Positions 14,045 to 30,779 of a stretch of DNA of 64,000 nt are shown in pieces. Every line of letters begins with the position of its first letter. Position 1 is the stretch's first letter. The stretch is from Pomacea canaliculata (lineage: Eukaryota > Mollusca > Gastropoda > Architaenioglossa > Ampullariidae), in contig NC_037591.1 of the NCBI RefSeq assembly GCF_003073045.1, positions 27,809,319 through 27,873,318 on the forward strand. Direction: 5' to 3'. Made by a program: the position numbers and the translations under genes. Under the pieces are notes generated by a model. It was given only the letters and a program-made list of their open reading frames with translations. It searched no databases and was not told where the DNA came from.

Positions 14045-17000
14045 ATGACACTAGAAACGCGGTTTCGTAAAAGATACGTTCTTCATTATTTGCTGCTTTG
14101 CTGTCTTCTAGTTCCAGACTTTGTTAAAAGTGAGATAGTGTTACAAAACTTTGCTAAAAATGAGACAGTGTCAAAAGACCTTGTTGAAAGTGAGACAGAG
14201 TCAAAAGACCTTGTTGAAAGTGAGACAGAGTCAAAAGACCTTGTTGAAAGTGAGACAGAGTCAAAAGACCTTGTTGAAAGTGAGACAGAGTCAAAAGACC
14301 TTGTTGAAAGTGAGACAGAGTCAAAAGACCTTGTTGAAAGTGAGACAGAGTCAAAAGACCTTGTTGAAAGTGAGACAGTGTCAACCATCATAAAAATCAG
14401 GTGCGTTCGTCAGGAGCACCTCATATACAAGTGTGAGGAAATCTCTGACCTGCTTCCTGACAAAACGTCTAAAGATACTTTCATGCGGCTAATGGAGGAT
14501 AAAGTAAATTGCTATCGTGAGTTGAAACCAGAAGAAAGAACTCAACGACATGACTCTATTGGATCTTTTCTTTCTGATACAGAGGAGAATTTGTTCAGAA
14601 GCGATGCGAACGAGACTGAGAAGGAGACAGTTTCGCTGGCCTCTCGGCTTCTGGAGACAGTACAGGAGCTGGCGACCGCCATTGCCAACGACTTACCTCC
14701 TGGAAATAACACAACCATCCAGGGTGGGAAAATGTTGATATTCGGGATCAAGGTGAACATGAGTGTCAGTGTTGGTGCTAAATTTCAAAACTTCCCCACC
14801 AATTCTGAAGTGCCTCTCAGCGATATCTTTGAAATTCCGTTCGCAAGCTTACAGGGCTTAAAGGGGGCTGTGCCTATTTCCCTTGTGGTAAGCGACAGAC
14901 TCGGGGCATGGATGACGCCCGATGTGAGTGTCAAGAATGTTATCGTCTCACGCGTAATTTCGGTGTCAATAGAAGGACTTTCGGGTAACCTTTCCCAGCC
15001 AGTCAATTTTACAATGGCGCACTTGAAACAGGTGAATGATACCAGTCGTCATTGTTCCTTCTGGCAACCCTCCACCAAGAAATGGCTTTCCTCCGGCTGT
15101 AAGACGGAGAAAGTCTCTCAAAATTATACATCGTGTAGCTGCAATCATCTGACAAGCTTCGCCGTGCTAATGGATGTTACCCCCTCCTTCGATAACCACA
15201 AGGACCTTAGCAATGACGGCAGCGGCGGCGCTGATGACCAAGGCAGCGGTGGCGGTGGCGGCGGTGGCGGCGGTGATGACGGCGACGGCAGGGATGACGG
15301 TGGCGGCAGGGGCACAGGCAGCGGCAGAAGCAGCAGTAGTGACGATCACGTTTTGTCCTACATCACTACCGTGCTCTTGTCAATCTCGATCATTGCCTAC
15401 TTTTCTCATTAATTACCTTTGTCAGCTGCAAGTCCTTGTACAGTGAGCGCAACACCATTCACATCAACTTTGTGCTGTGTCTGGCAGCCGGACAACTAGT
15501 CTTCGTGCTCGGGATCGACCAAACTGACAACAAAGTAAGTTTTTTGCTAAAAGAGATTGGAAGCTGGATCCAGCTATACGACTTTCACTAAAAAGAAAAT
15601 AGTTTGACAGCGACTTTTCTATTTTCTCTAAAATAGACGACATTAATGAAGTGATAAATGTACATTCATGCATGCTTTACAGTTTTTCACACGTGGCACT
15701 TTTCTCTAATTATTTACTGTTACTTTTTTGTCTTAAAGAAGCACAGCTTTGAGATTTTATTGATAGCGTGTATTAATTTGATCAAATGCATGCTCCTACT
15801 TCAAGAAGGATGAAATAAGGAGACATGAACTGTTTTACTGTTGATGACGTGTGACTGTAACTTACCTTGTGTATGAGTGAATGTATGTTGTAGAAGTGAG
15901 CGTGTCTGTTGTATGAAAGTATGGGTGCATAGTTGTTGATGATTTAAGTCTGTGTATAATTTATGTAAAACATTTTGAGCAAATATTTGGTAAGGCGCTA
16001 TATAAATCTTCATTATTATTATTGATGTAACTGTAAAAAGCGTCAATGCTTGTATTAAAAAGTTAGTCTACACACGAAGATTGCTTTAAATACACACGTA
16101 TACAGCATGATGATAAAGGAGATATATTTGTATGCCATTGTCTTACGATTCAAACATTTCCATTCCAAACACGTGGTTTTATTGTTATTTTCTCAGATTA
16201 TCTGTGCTGTTATTGCCGGACTTCTCCACTTCCTGTTCCTGTGTGCATTTTGCTGGATGCTGCTGGAGGGCCTGCAGATTTACCGGAAGCTGGTGGTGGT
16301 GTTTGATTCCAAATTTTCATGGACACCAGTATTTTTCGCCATTGGTTATGGCGTGCCTGCTATCATTGTTACATTGTGTGCAAGTGTTAACCGAAAGGTT
16401 TGTTCAGAAACATACACCAGAGAAACACTAATCTTTTAATTAGCGTATATTTAGTTTTTTTCGCCATCATATCATGCGCTTACTCATTCACTTTAATAAA
16501 AAAAAGTATTCGGCAGTGGAACTGTCATTTTAGGATTACAGGTTCTGATAGGTATTTTTTTCTACTCCTCTGTACTTGGGTCCTCAATTTAGTTTCGTTT
16601 TCATTTCAATTCAAATAATTTGTGTACTTCCCTTCTTTTGGTGAAAATGAAAAGTCCGAGCGGTGGTTAAGTATCGAAGCTGATTTACAAGAAATAAGAA
16701 GTGAATTCATGCTGGCAAGACCTTTCAAGTTGACATGTTTCTGTTCAGGGTTACGGAACTCCCACGATGTGCTGGCTCAGCTTCGGAGAGAGGCTTTCAC
16801 TGGAGCTTCATCGGACCGGTGCTTGTGATACTCGTCTTCAACATTATCATGCTGTGCGTCGCTGTGCGAATCATGTGGCACCATTTGACCTTTGGGTATG
16901 TTCTAGCATAGAGGTCAGATGCAACAACAGCTTTTGCTTTTCAGTCTTCAAGGAAAATGCAAGGGAAATAGCAAGTTGGACTTAAACGATAAATACTGAC

Positions 17001-18444
17001 GCTCTGCTTCATCCGCTCAAAAGTTTAAGTTTAAAACCGTTTATTTACAGCTTGTTAAAACAGTTGCCGACAGATGCTCCGTGCTCTTTCACCAATTGGC
17101 TGTGATTTGTAACGCAGGTGACACCATTTGACAAGACGGACATTTTCTGTCGTGCTAATCTTTTTTGCTTGGCTCTTTCTCAGTGTATATACACTTAAGA
17201 AACTGAAAGTGCACAGAAAGGGTTAAATGAAGTCAATCTAAAACATGTTAGCCTACTTGTAACGTGTCCTAGAACTGTGCCTTAGACGTCTGAGTGTGAA
17301 TGTAGGTTGTTTCCATCTTGAACTTTGAGTAAAAACTATTCAGAATGTCAGCGTCTAACCTTTAAAATTAATGTCTCGTCTTGCCTGTTAAAATACTTCA
17401 AGTTTCATGAAGAAGTGTGAAAAAGCTTAAGAATTTTCCCAGATGTTTACTATTTCCTTCCAGAACACTGCCACAAAAACAGGAGGACGAAAAGATATCT
17501 ACAATGATCAAGGATCTGCCAGCCTCTCTGTCCTGCTCGGGACAGGGTGGTTGTTAGGAGCGTTTCAAATAGGTGCACTTAAAATTGCCATGGCTTACAT
17601 CTTCACTCTACTCAACAGTGTTCAAGGGATATTCATCTTTGGCTTTCATTGCCTAGGAAACTCTAAGGCAAGCTCAAATTAGTACATCAAAGCGCATAGA
17701 GTGTGGTAAATTTTGTAATAAACATAACTGTTGTGTTTCGGACAGATTTATTTGCAATAGTGTTTTGTACCTAGGAATGGAAGTTAACTGTTGCATACTC
17801 ATAAGTCTATTTTACAACTGGAGAGACAAGTATTGCGGTTTTTTTTTCTTTTTGCTTTGTATATTGGTGGTGCTGGTTCTATTGTTTCATTCTGGGTGGG
17901 ATGAGCTTGATAGTTCATGGGTGGAAATGTGTCTGTATACGTGTTAGATCTTGCTCATTTATTTACACAAAAGATTTATATTTGTAACCTCGTTCAGGTT
18001 CGCAAGGAATACAGGAAAGCCCTGAGACAGGCGACATGGATCCCGATGCCAATAAGAGTTGGTTTGTACAAGCTGGTGGCCACTCCTTCAACGGCCGAAA
18101 TGGAACCCATCTCCACCTCAGGGGCTTCCGCTTCCGGCACCTTCACAAAAATGTTCCAATCCCATCAAGAAGGTGGCAAGATAAACCCCGAAATGTCCAC
18201 TTGTATGACTAATCTGCGAAGCATTTCAATCACCAGGGAAGAAAAGAGTTCTGAGCAAATTACACAGTTTACAGAAAGAGTGGATTCACATGAACAAGCA
18301 GATAAAGATTCAAGAACTGACCCTCAAGAAGTACCAGATGAAAAGCCCGAGAAAGTGGAAAATGAGAAGATGGAGAAAGCAGAGAAAGAGGAGAAGATGG
18401 AGAAAGCAGAGAAAGAGAAGAAGGATGGAGACAAGGATGGATGA
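14045..18444 (+). CDS. Adhesion G-protein-coupled receptor (GAIN/GPS plus 7TM), frame interrupted
   Basis: Exons seen: 14045-15534, 16197-16397, 16749-16895, 17464-17667, 17998-18444. The start has a signal peptide (residues 1-29, LLLCCLLVP core). A nine-unit ten-residue repeat (about residues 25-114) follows, then a GAIN-type region with several N-glycosylation sites. The GPS reads CSCNHLTSFAVLM, with the self-cleavage point between L369 and T370. A Gly/Asp-rich spacer (389-434) precedes TM1. Receptor signatures are clear: SERNTIHINF before TM2, WMLLEGLQIY in TM3, YGTPTMCWLS in extracellular loop 2, TGWLLGAF in TM6. The C-tail is Lys/Glu-rich. Two defects are visible. One base appears to be missing after 15394 in TM1, giving a stop at 15410. 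The frame also shifts near 16789, so TM5 lies in another frame. The fourth intron uses a GC donor at 17668. Ligand and G protein are unknown. Confidence 0.82.
14117..14386 (+). repeat. 30-bp minisatellite coding a SKDLVESETE repeat
   Basis: Nine 30-base units lie in phase inside the first GPCR exon: two diverged leading units, then seven nearly identical ones. Each unit encodes an acidic ten-residue repeat (SKDLVESETE). The near identity of the last seven points to recent expansion by slippage or unequal crossing over. The unit length is a multiple of three, so copy number can change without breaking the frame. Several frames on both strands stay open through the array, which produces false minus-strand frames. 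Confidence 0.95.
15846..16024 (+). mobile_element. LINE/SINE 3' tail in GPCR intron 1
   Basis: The stretch ends with GGCGCTATATAAATCTTC followed by ATT repeats. This is the typical 3' end shared by many invertebrate non-LTR elements and the SINEs that borrow their tails. No coding part is present, so it is a short 5'-truncated copy or a SINE. It lies wholly in the intron between 15534 and 16197. Confidence 0.5.
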
Positions 18445-21400
18445 ATGAATGCCTTCACAGCCAGAGCAGGTGTAAGACAGTGTGACTGAAACTACATCAA
18501 AGAGCGAGGTATACTTTGCTCAGAATTAAAACTGGTGGTTAGCCTGCCTCAGGTAGCAATGACTGTGCACTGCATGCGACGAACGTTGGAACACGTGTTA
18601 CCACGTGACCAGACTGAAGACAGCCTTGAAATGGAGACAGATCTATGAATGGTGCATTATCGACATCGAACTTAGTCGATATATGTCAATTCTAAGATAT
18701 TTAGAATGAGAATTTGCGTGCGCGCAAATCGCAGCATAATGCAAGCACTTTGGTACTTAAATAACATTTTGCTGCAAAAACAAGCAAGCAAACAAACAAA
18801 CAAACAAACAACGGATAAAATAGGAGTGAAATTAAGACAAAACACTAATAATGTTTGTGACCATCTTAATCACTGTACGTCGGTTATCACAATAATCCAC
18901 AAGCGCCGAGGAGCTACGAAAGCTACAGACCTGCCTCACGACATTGTGTAAACAAGAGATCACCAAGATTTGTCTGCAAACACCGAGTAGAGCATTATGT
19001 CTTCAGAGAAACCAGACCTAACATTTCAGGGCAGTTGCGACATCAAACAAGAAGAACACTCAGCAGTCCCGACCGCATACACATGCACACTTACGCACGC
19101 ACACACTCATACACACGCACACAGTCTCACGCACGGACACACGCACGCACACACTCATACACACGCACACAGTCTCACGCACGGACACACGCACTAGTTT
19201 TGAGTCGTGAAGATATTTATGTTTAGAGGAGGACAACGTGTTGCGGTGAGGTCGCCCGATAACTAATCAAATGTCGACTGTCACCTCATACAAACAGCTG
19301 ACAATAGTAACACGTAATGTCTATGTGATGGCTCGCTAGTCTTGATGCCATTACAACAATCACTTGTAGATTTTAGACAATGTCAGCTGTTGAAGTATTA
19401 TTGTAAAAAATTTTCGTTGTGAAGTAAGAGCAATAATAATAATACTTATATACATACATAAGTCTTGGTATCACATATAAATGCATACACCAGACACACC
19501 GACAGGTGGGTTACTCGGACGTTGAAAGTCTATATTTCACATGCTACATTAGCAGTTTTACAGAACCACGAGAAATGCAGACTGTCAGCGTGACTGAATA
19601 ATCCCAACTGTCGCTCGTTCTCTCTCTCTCTGGTTGATGTTGACTGCAGGCAATGTTGTTAAAAACACAGTAACAAAAATATAATAGTGAAGATGGTATC
19701 TCTAAAACCTGAAACTATCATCAGATAATTAAATAAGCATACTAACTGTACATTTGACATAATGGTCAATAGAAGACAGTAAAGTCTGGTACATTTGACT
19801 GCCTAAGGTCCTCAAGTACAAACTGTACTTGTACATTCTGTCATAAGACGAAGAATGTGAGCTCTTTTGCCTCGGTGGGTATTATTGTAGTCCTTCACCA
19901 GAAGAAAACCCACTTGTGAGGACCATTTTGTGTCTTTCACATAGTTACAATATGACATGATCAGAGACTAGAAGTAAAGCGCTGGATATAGTTTCCATCT
20001 CGACAGAAGACTTACCAAATTTGTACTTTTCTGTCGTCTCGGGTAACAGACGAGACACTGCGAAGTGGTTGACTGCAACCTTCAACAACAAATTAACAAA
20101 GTGGGATCCTTCATTAGAATGTCTTACAGGAGTAACCAACTTTAATACAATTTCAAGAAAGCCATATTCTTTCGACGTACTAGATCGGCCACAGTTGATA
20201 TGCATTTCAAATTAGTCGTACTTCGCATGCGCACTTCTTTTTACATCCGGAAACAAACTGTACAGAAACGGCAAACGATAGTTTTCTAGATCTACCTGGG
20301 AAACAACTTGAAAATTAAATATTATCAATAAAAGGAAAAAAATCATTTTCCACGTGTTTTTTATGCAAAAAAAGAATGCATACTACACGCATAAAAGGTA
20401 CATAGTGAATAGTGCAATCTATTTTTATTCGGAACAAAACAAGTTGATGCTTACTGAAACCAATTAAACCAGAAGTGCCAAAGTGTGAATAAAAATCCCC
20501 GAAATACCTAAAACAGGATATGGGAATATTCAACGAGAAAACGGCTGATCGAATGGCTTAACATGCTCAAAAAAAGATAAAGCTGTAGAGGCTAAATACC
20601 GACAACTTAAGATTTCGATCAGTTGGTTCAGTTCGTGAGATATTATTTACAATGTCACGATTATGGCGCAAAGGAAGACATTTTTATCTTGCACCAAATT
20701 CTTCAGTTATGTGCGCTTTTAGCTTCATTTCCTAAAACGCTTCCATTTGAAATATATAATTTTGATGCTATAAGCCCGGCTAATGGCCGAGAACAGTTCC
20801 TTTTTTATTTTCTTTTTTCTTCCCTCTTCCTTTTTTCTGGGATTTTCTTTTCTCTTTCTTTCTCCCTTCACTCTCTCTATTAGTTCTTTCTTATTTTTCC
20901 ATCGATATGATCGAGGGTTCTTGTAGCCCGACAACTATGATTATGTTATGCTTCACTTAAAACCTAACGGTTCTTCTCTCGGTAATGACATCATTACGAA
21001 GTCGTTGAAATCTACAGACTTTAAAACTAGAAAGTTTTATTTTTCCTCTCTTATTTCTAGCACAGTACAAAACAAAATAATTCCCTTTTGACACTTGCAG
21101 GAAAATTATTGCATATCAAAACAACTAGCCCTATATTTTCTATCTGAACATGGGTATGGAAATAGCAAAGTTAATGTAGTAATTAATTTTGTTATAAGGA
21201 GGTTTAAAGCAATAAAGATGGCCAACAGTTTGTTAGTAATCTAAATCATCGTCATCATCGTCGTTGTCTTGTTATTATTTTTTTATAGGAAAGTACAACA
21301 AAAAAACATAAGTTTGCAAATCAAAACAAAGTAGTAAACAACAGTAGTATTCTAGATTGTAATACCTGGGCAGAGGTCCCAGTTAAATTAATTTGTCAAA

Positions 21401-23379
21401 TTAGACACTGAAACTTGATTAGAATGATACAGATAAAGACGCCTCAGTGATGAATTCTACAGAATTTTGAATAAAATAGAACCCAGAAAAACAACGTGTT
21501 AAGCTGTAATATCTATTAACTAATAAGCATTTTGAGACAGTCTCGTTGATTGTAAACTACTTGAAATGATTATGGGATGGCTAATACCCACCATAAGACG
21601 ACTTTTTCGAATAGAATGACGTGTCCTGCTTCAGAATGTTTATATGAATGCATCATTTAGTTTGTCAAAGTAGGAAATTCCAAAACAGAAATAGAGCCAG
21701 GAAATAGAGGAGCGAGTGAGATTAAAGCGTCCTACTCCTCTTTCACTACTTTGATGATCTTCTCTCCTCCTGAAAAGCCTTCTTTTAACGGGGCCGCTGG
21801 GTTTGGGGGAAAAAGTGGAAATTCCCAAGGCCCCCGATTAGGGAAAATAAGCCGGAGACAGCGGGGTTGATGTCAAACGCCTCCAGGAAGCTCACCGTCT
21901 TTCTGTTACTTCTTTTTCTTTTTTTCTTGAGTCATTCTACAAAAATACTCTTTTTCGAATGTAACCTTCACTCTCTTTTTTATCTCAGTTTTGTTCTGGA
22001 AGAAATCCATGGACTATATTAGTTGAATAGCGAGGCTTCATTCACAAAATAACAATCTACATACAATTTATGAAGTATAACTTTTGGATCTTCCCAGAGA
22101 AATGCTTCATCCTCACAGTGAATTTTCTGCATGGACAAAGAAACAATGAACTTCATTCTCGAAACAGCTCTATGCTCTTAACGAAAAAGATAAGAAAGAA
22201 AGAAGGAAAGGAAGAAACAAAGAAGAAAGATGCCCTACTTAGAAAGAACGTGTTGTTCGCCTTATCTGCGACCTCAAGCTGCCACAATCTTATCAACTAT
22301 CAGGTTTAGTTAGCTTTACTGGGAGAGCTGTCAAGGACGAGGAGAACACGCCAGTCTTGTTATCAGCCGCTTGCATGAAGAGATGCTGAGCATGGGTGGT
22401 GAAAAACAATTCTCTTTGTAGACATATATGAGGGACTGTGTTTGGGGGTGTGCCTGTGGGTGTGTGTGTGCATGAGAGAGAGAGAGAGAGTGTGGGAGAG
22501 TGGAATGGTTGAAAGCGACTTTTGTAATACAGTCACCAAATATGATTAATTATTTAAATATTAAGTTCCTTCGTTCATTCATTGCTTCCTTAACTGGTAC
22601 TGCCTGACCGCAATGGTCATTGGTGTGTTTTGACAATCCCTAGAGCACCTGACACGACTCAGGTATTTCCTGAGGGGCAATAAGTAAGTCTTGCATAGAA
22701 AGGTCAGTGGAGTTCAATGTAGTCCTTGTCCACCTCTCCAAGTAACAGTGGGGAACCGTTACACATGCCTGAGCTGACAGCTTCATGTCTTTTTACTGTT
22801 GCCATGTGCACTCGTGCTCCGTATGTATTTGTTTTACATTCCATTCATGAGTTATGAAAATTTTTCCATCCGCTTAATTTTGAAAGTTTATGTATTTTTT
22901 AATCAGACGAAATCGCAGAAAAAATAAGTTGTAGGAACTAAATAATACAAAACAAAATACAGAGTTTTTCTGCTGTCAGATAATCGTTGGAGCTCACAAT
23001 TGTGCGCTGACCGTTCTTAAAACTTTAAAAAGAAAACGATAAAATCTATTTTTAGGGAAAAAATCTACTGAACCTATTGTCGTAAACTCTGAACACACAT
23101 TGTTAGTTCCCACATGAACAAAATACTATTATACAGCTCTTTGTCATGAAACACTACTTAATACAGTTCAAATTCACTACTCAAAGCAATCTTCTCGGGG
23201 TCCATTTTTGTGAAGGCGGTGCCCACCTCCTATCTCTCTCTAACTCCTTTACTTCCAGTTTTTTTTTCTGTACACGAGACTCAAAACACACGAACAACAG
23301 TGCAAAGAGCATGAATGTCTTATCAGGGCATTCATCAAAAGAATTCGGTCGACAAAAGTTTAAGAAAGTTTATTTATAG
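18445..23379. other. GPCR 3' flank and intergenic DNA, no gene recognised
   Basis: Nothing here matches a gene I recognise. Visible features are a CAAA repeat near 18781-18810, a 48-bp tandem duplication at 19095-19190, an AAT/ATA tract near 19434-19450, a polypyrimidine stretch near 20806-20880 and a GT/GA tract at 22446-22497. The polyadenylation site of the GPCR was not identified with confidence. Confidence 0.5.
19095..19190. repeat. 48-bp tandem duplication in a CA-rich tract
   Basis: Two identical, directly adjacent 48-base units are made of CACACG/CTCACGCACGGACAC-type sequence. Identity over the whole unit suggests a very recent duplication. There is no coding meaning. Confidence 0.85.
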
Positions 23380-24195
23380 CGCTCTTCGGACTCAAATACT
23401 AAATGGTTAATACCAGGAATATTTATGCATCTTCTAAAGAGGAATGCTAGTTTTGTATAAACCCTGACATCAGCCGGTCCTTGAATTCTTCAAGAAAGCA
23501 CTGTTCATCTCCCACTCCCTGTTGTAGCCATACAACTCCAGACCCACTTCTCATTGAACTCACTATTGTGTTCTCACTATGTACACGTAGCATCTTGTAT
23601 TCCTGCCTCTTTAGTATTGGACTAGTTTCTACCAGTGTTGAAGGAGTTTTAAAGCTATTATGATATGTAAGGGGAATCTACCCGTCTCGTTATAGGCCAT
23701 CTTGTATTTGTATGAATTTTTCACAGATACTGTATTGTTTCCATAAAACCATTTTTCTTTTACTGATAAGTGGCCACCCATTCTGAAGACCATGACTTTA
23801 GTTTTATCTAGATTTACTGTTAAGCGAAGTTTCTGTGTGCAAGTTACTTGGTTGGTTTTGTAAGCCTATTAAAGTACTGGAGAACAACAGTATGTCGTCT
23901 GCAAACAGTAAAAAAAAAAATTCTATTGTATTCTGAACCGTTTGTCTACCGTATTTACCTTTAAGAGACACTCCAATCGCTACTTCATTAATAAAAAAAT
24001 AGGAGAACAGTTCGGGACTTAGAATACATCCTTGTGGCCACTCAAAGAGACCGGAGCACTCAGCCCTTTCACGTACATAGCTTAAAACTGATTTACATAT
24101 CGCCTGGATTGCTGGGTTCATCTTGCCATTCACTCTGGTTTTTTTTTTTCTTAAAACATACAAAAGTTTATTCCTGTCGACAGAGTCAAAAAGAA
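23380..24195 (-). mobile_element. Non-LTR retrotransposon (LINE) reverse-transcriptase remnant
   Basis: On the minus strand, from about 24195 down, the sequence reads as a decayed reverse transcriptase. First comes DSVDRNKLLYVLRK, then QGCILSPELFSYFFINE (RT motif 4), then FLLLFADDILLFSS, the FADD catalytic box. NLDKTKVMVF and KEKWFYGNNTVSV follow. The next recognisable blocks (AYNETGRFP and WLQQGVGDEQ) come directly afterwards, so a piece between them is missing. The left end fades out near 23380. Frames are broken and there is no 5' UTR, endonuclease or tail, so this is a dead fragment. The family looks like the long-branched LINE clade common in molluscs and cnidarians; I cannot name the clade safely. 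Confidence 0.8.
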
Positions 24196-24318
24196 TGACT
24201 AAATGAACGAAAACAATGATCGTTCAAACAAATGAACACATGAGAGACAAATGAATGAACAAATCCATAAAGGTAGGTAGGTGTGCAGGTAGGTAGTTAG
24301 GTATCATTAAAAGTACTG

Positions 24319-24320
<2 letters not shown>

Positions 24321-24416
<96 letters not shown>
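24321..24416. repeat. (TTA)n microsatellite, about 32 units
   Basis: An uninterrupted run of TTA triplets covers about 96 bases. It lies some 130 bases beyond the upstream side of the minus-strand LINE remnant and may mark the tail of another element. Confidence 0.95.
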
Positions 24417-24417
<1 letters not shown>

Positions 24418-25600
24418 ACCAACGGGATAGTTTCAGTATTGCAGGATAGATAATTGCTATGGCCTTGAGTTACAGATTGATTAAACAGTTCTATTTTAGT
24501 GCATATTTTTTACTCTTGAACTATAGTTCTGTTCTAAATGTAAGGCACTGTATGCCACTCAGATTACAATTGAATTGTTTCGTTTTTATCAGTGATTTCT
24601 TGAGAGTGCCCGAAGGTTATAAAATATATGTTCTCTCCTATCGTTCAAGCATTGTTTGGCACAGTCTGTCTTGGGATATGTAAGTAACTGCACATACAAT
24701 AATAATTACCATGGTTTCTGAAAAAGAATACCAGTAATAATTTTCATTAATTCGTCAATACCACAGATATTAATAATTTTGTATTTTGTTAAGTGAATGA
24801 GTTTGTTTTGGTTTAGCAGTTATCATGCTTTACTAGGTGGCACCGATTATTTTATGTTGTTTTGATGTTGAAATAAGTTCGCTGACTGTGTGTCTGAAAT
24901 GTCTGTAAACATTAAGAACGTTTTTGAAAGAAATATGGCGCAGGGAAGCACAAATAACCTACAGAGTATTACATTGTTTAAAGCAAACAGCTACTGCAAG
25001 TAGTTCTAGTGTGTGGCATTAATACTTTCTAAAGGATCGGTTGGTTTGTACTCAGGCTTGTGTCGCTTGCAAGTTTAAGAGTTTGGGGTTACTCTTTGGA
25101 ATTACTCTTTGAAAAAAGTGAACACTCAGTCAATAAATTTAATATATACATAGTCTAATAAGAAAGCTTTGAAATTTTGGGGTATATCTGAATAAAACTC
25201 ATTGTCCTTCCTCTTATCGTTGAATCAGTCGCTGATTCGGATGATGCACGATAATGTTTAAGATTCCATGATAATAGACAAAGTGACTTACAGTTTTGGA
25301 GAGTTTCGGAAATCCGATAATAGAGATGATCATATTAGACCACAGCTTCAAGAAAAAAAGCTTGCATATAAATAAATACTTAAGTAATTTCGTCATTCAT
25401 GTTAAGTGGAATAATCGACTATATGACATGTCAGTAGGGTGGAAGGTACCAGACCCTTCTGTTTTTATCCATTTTTCGGAACAGTTGGTGAGGACAAGTA
25501 GTCCTATCTATTGTAACTGTTTTTATGATAAATGGACGATTTATTTGAAAGGAAGTTCTTTCTTCTATGGATCTGTTATTCACTGAATATTCTGTTTCAG
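24417..25600. other. Intergenic DNA upstream of GH9-A, no gene recognised
   Basis: It holds no recognised coding segment. A good acceptor (CTGTTTCAG) ends at 25600, just before the GH9-A start codon. The first, untranslated exon and the promoter of GH9-A should therefore lie in this stretch or further upstream, but I could not place the donor. Confidence 0.45.
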
Positions 25601-25603
25601 AAA

Positions 25604-30554
<4,951 letters not shown>

Positions 30555-30598
30555 TGCCCCTCTCCCTTCACATCACCAGTGACTTCGTAGAACAGCGA

Positions 30599-30636
30599 CA
30601 ATGACAATGACAATGACAAGACAATGACAAGTCTTT
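30599..30636. repeat. AATGAC hexamer microsatellite in the GH9-A 3' UTR
   Basis: Several ACAATG/ACAAGACAATG units follow the stop codon by about 45 bases. They fall between the stop and the polyadenylation signal, so they would be transcribed. Confidence 0.75.
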
Positions 30637-30773
30637 ATTAACGACACAGGAGGCAGAAGTTGTCTCAGGGGATCTCTGCCCATTGCCTTGCCTGTCTATT
30701 AAAACTGCAGGCCAAACTTCACCACCAGCTGTCCTGTGTATTTATTGTCGGCTGAATGTTTGGCCCTCCTCGA

Positions 30774-30779
30774 AATAAA
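30774..30779 (+). other. Likely polyadenylation signal of GH9-A
   Basis: An AATAAA hexamer lies about 220 bases after the GH9-A stop codon and is the first good signal downstream. A cleavage site some 15-25 bases further on is expected but not visible from sequence. Confidence 0.6.

Noticed and set aside
14086-14391. Long minus-strand open frame of Ser/Thr/Phe repeats (SLSTRSFDSV)
   Set aside because: It is the reverse reading of the 30-bp minisatellite in the GPCR exon; a 30-base unit without stops stays open on both strands.
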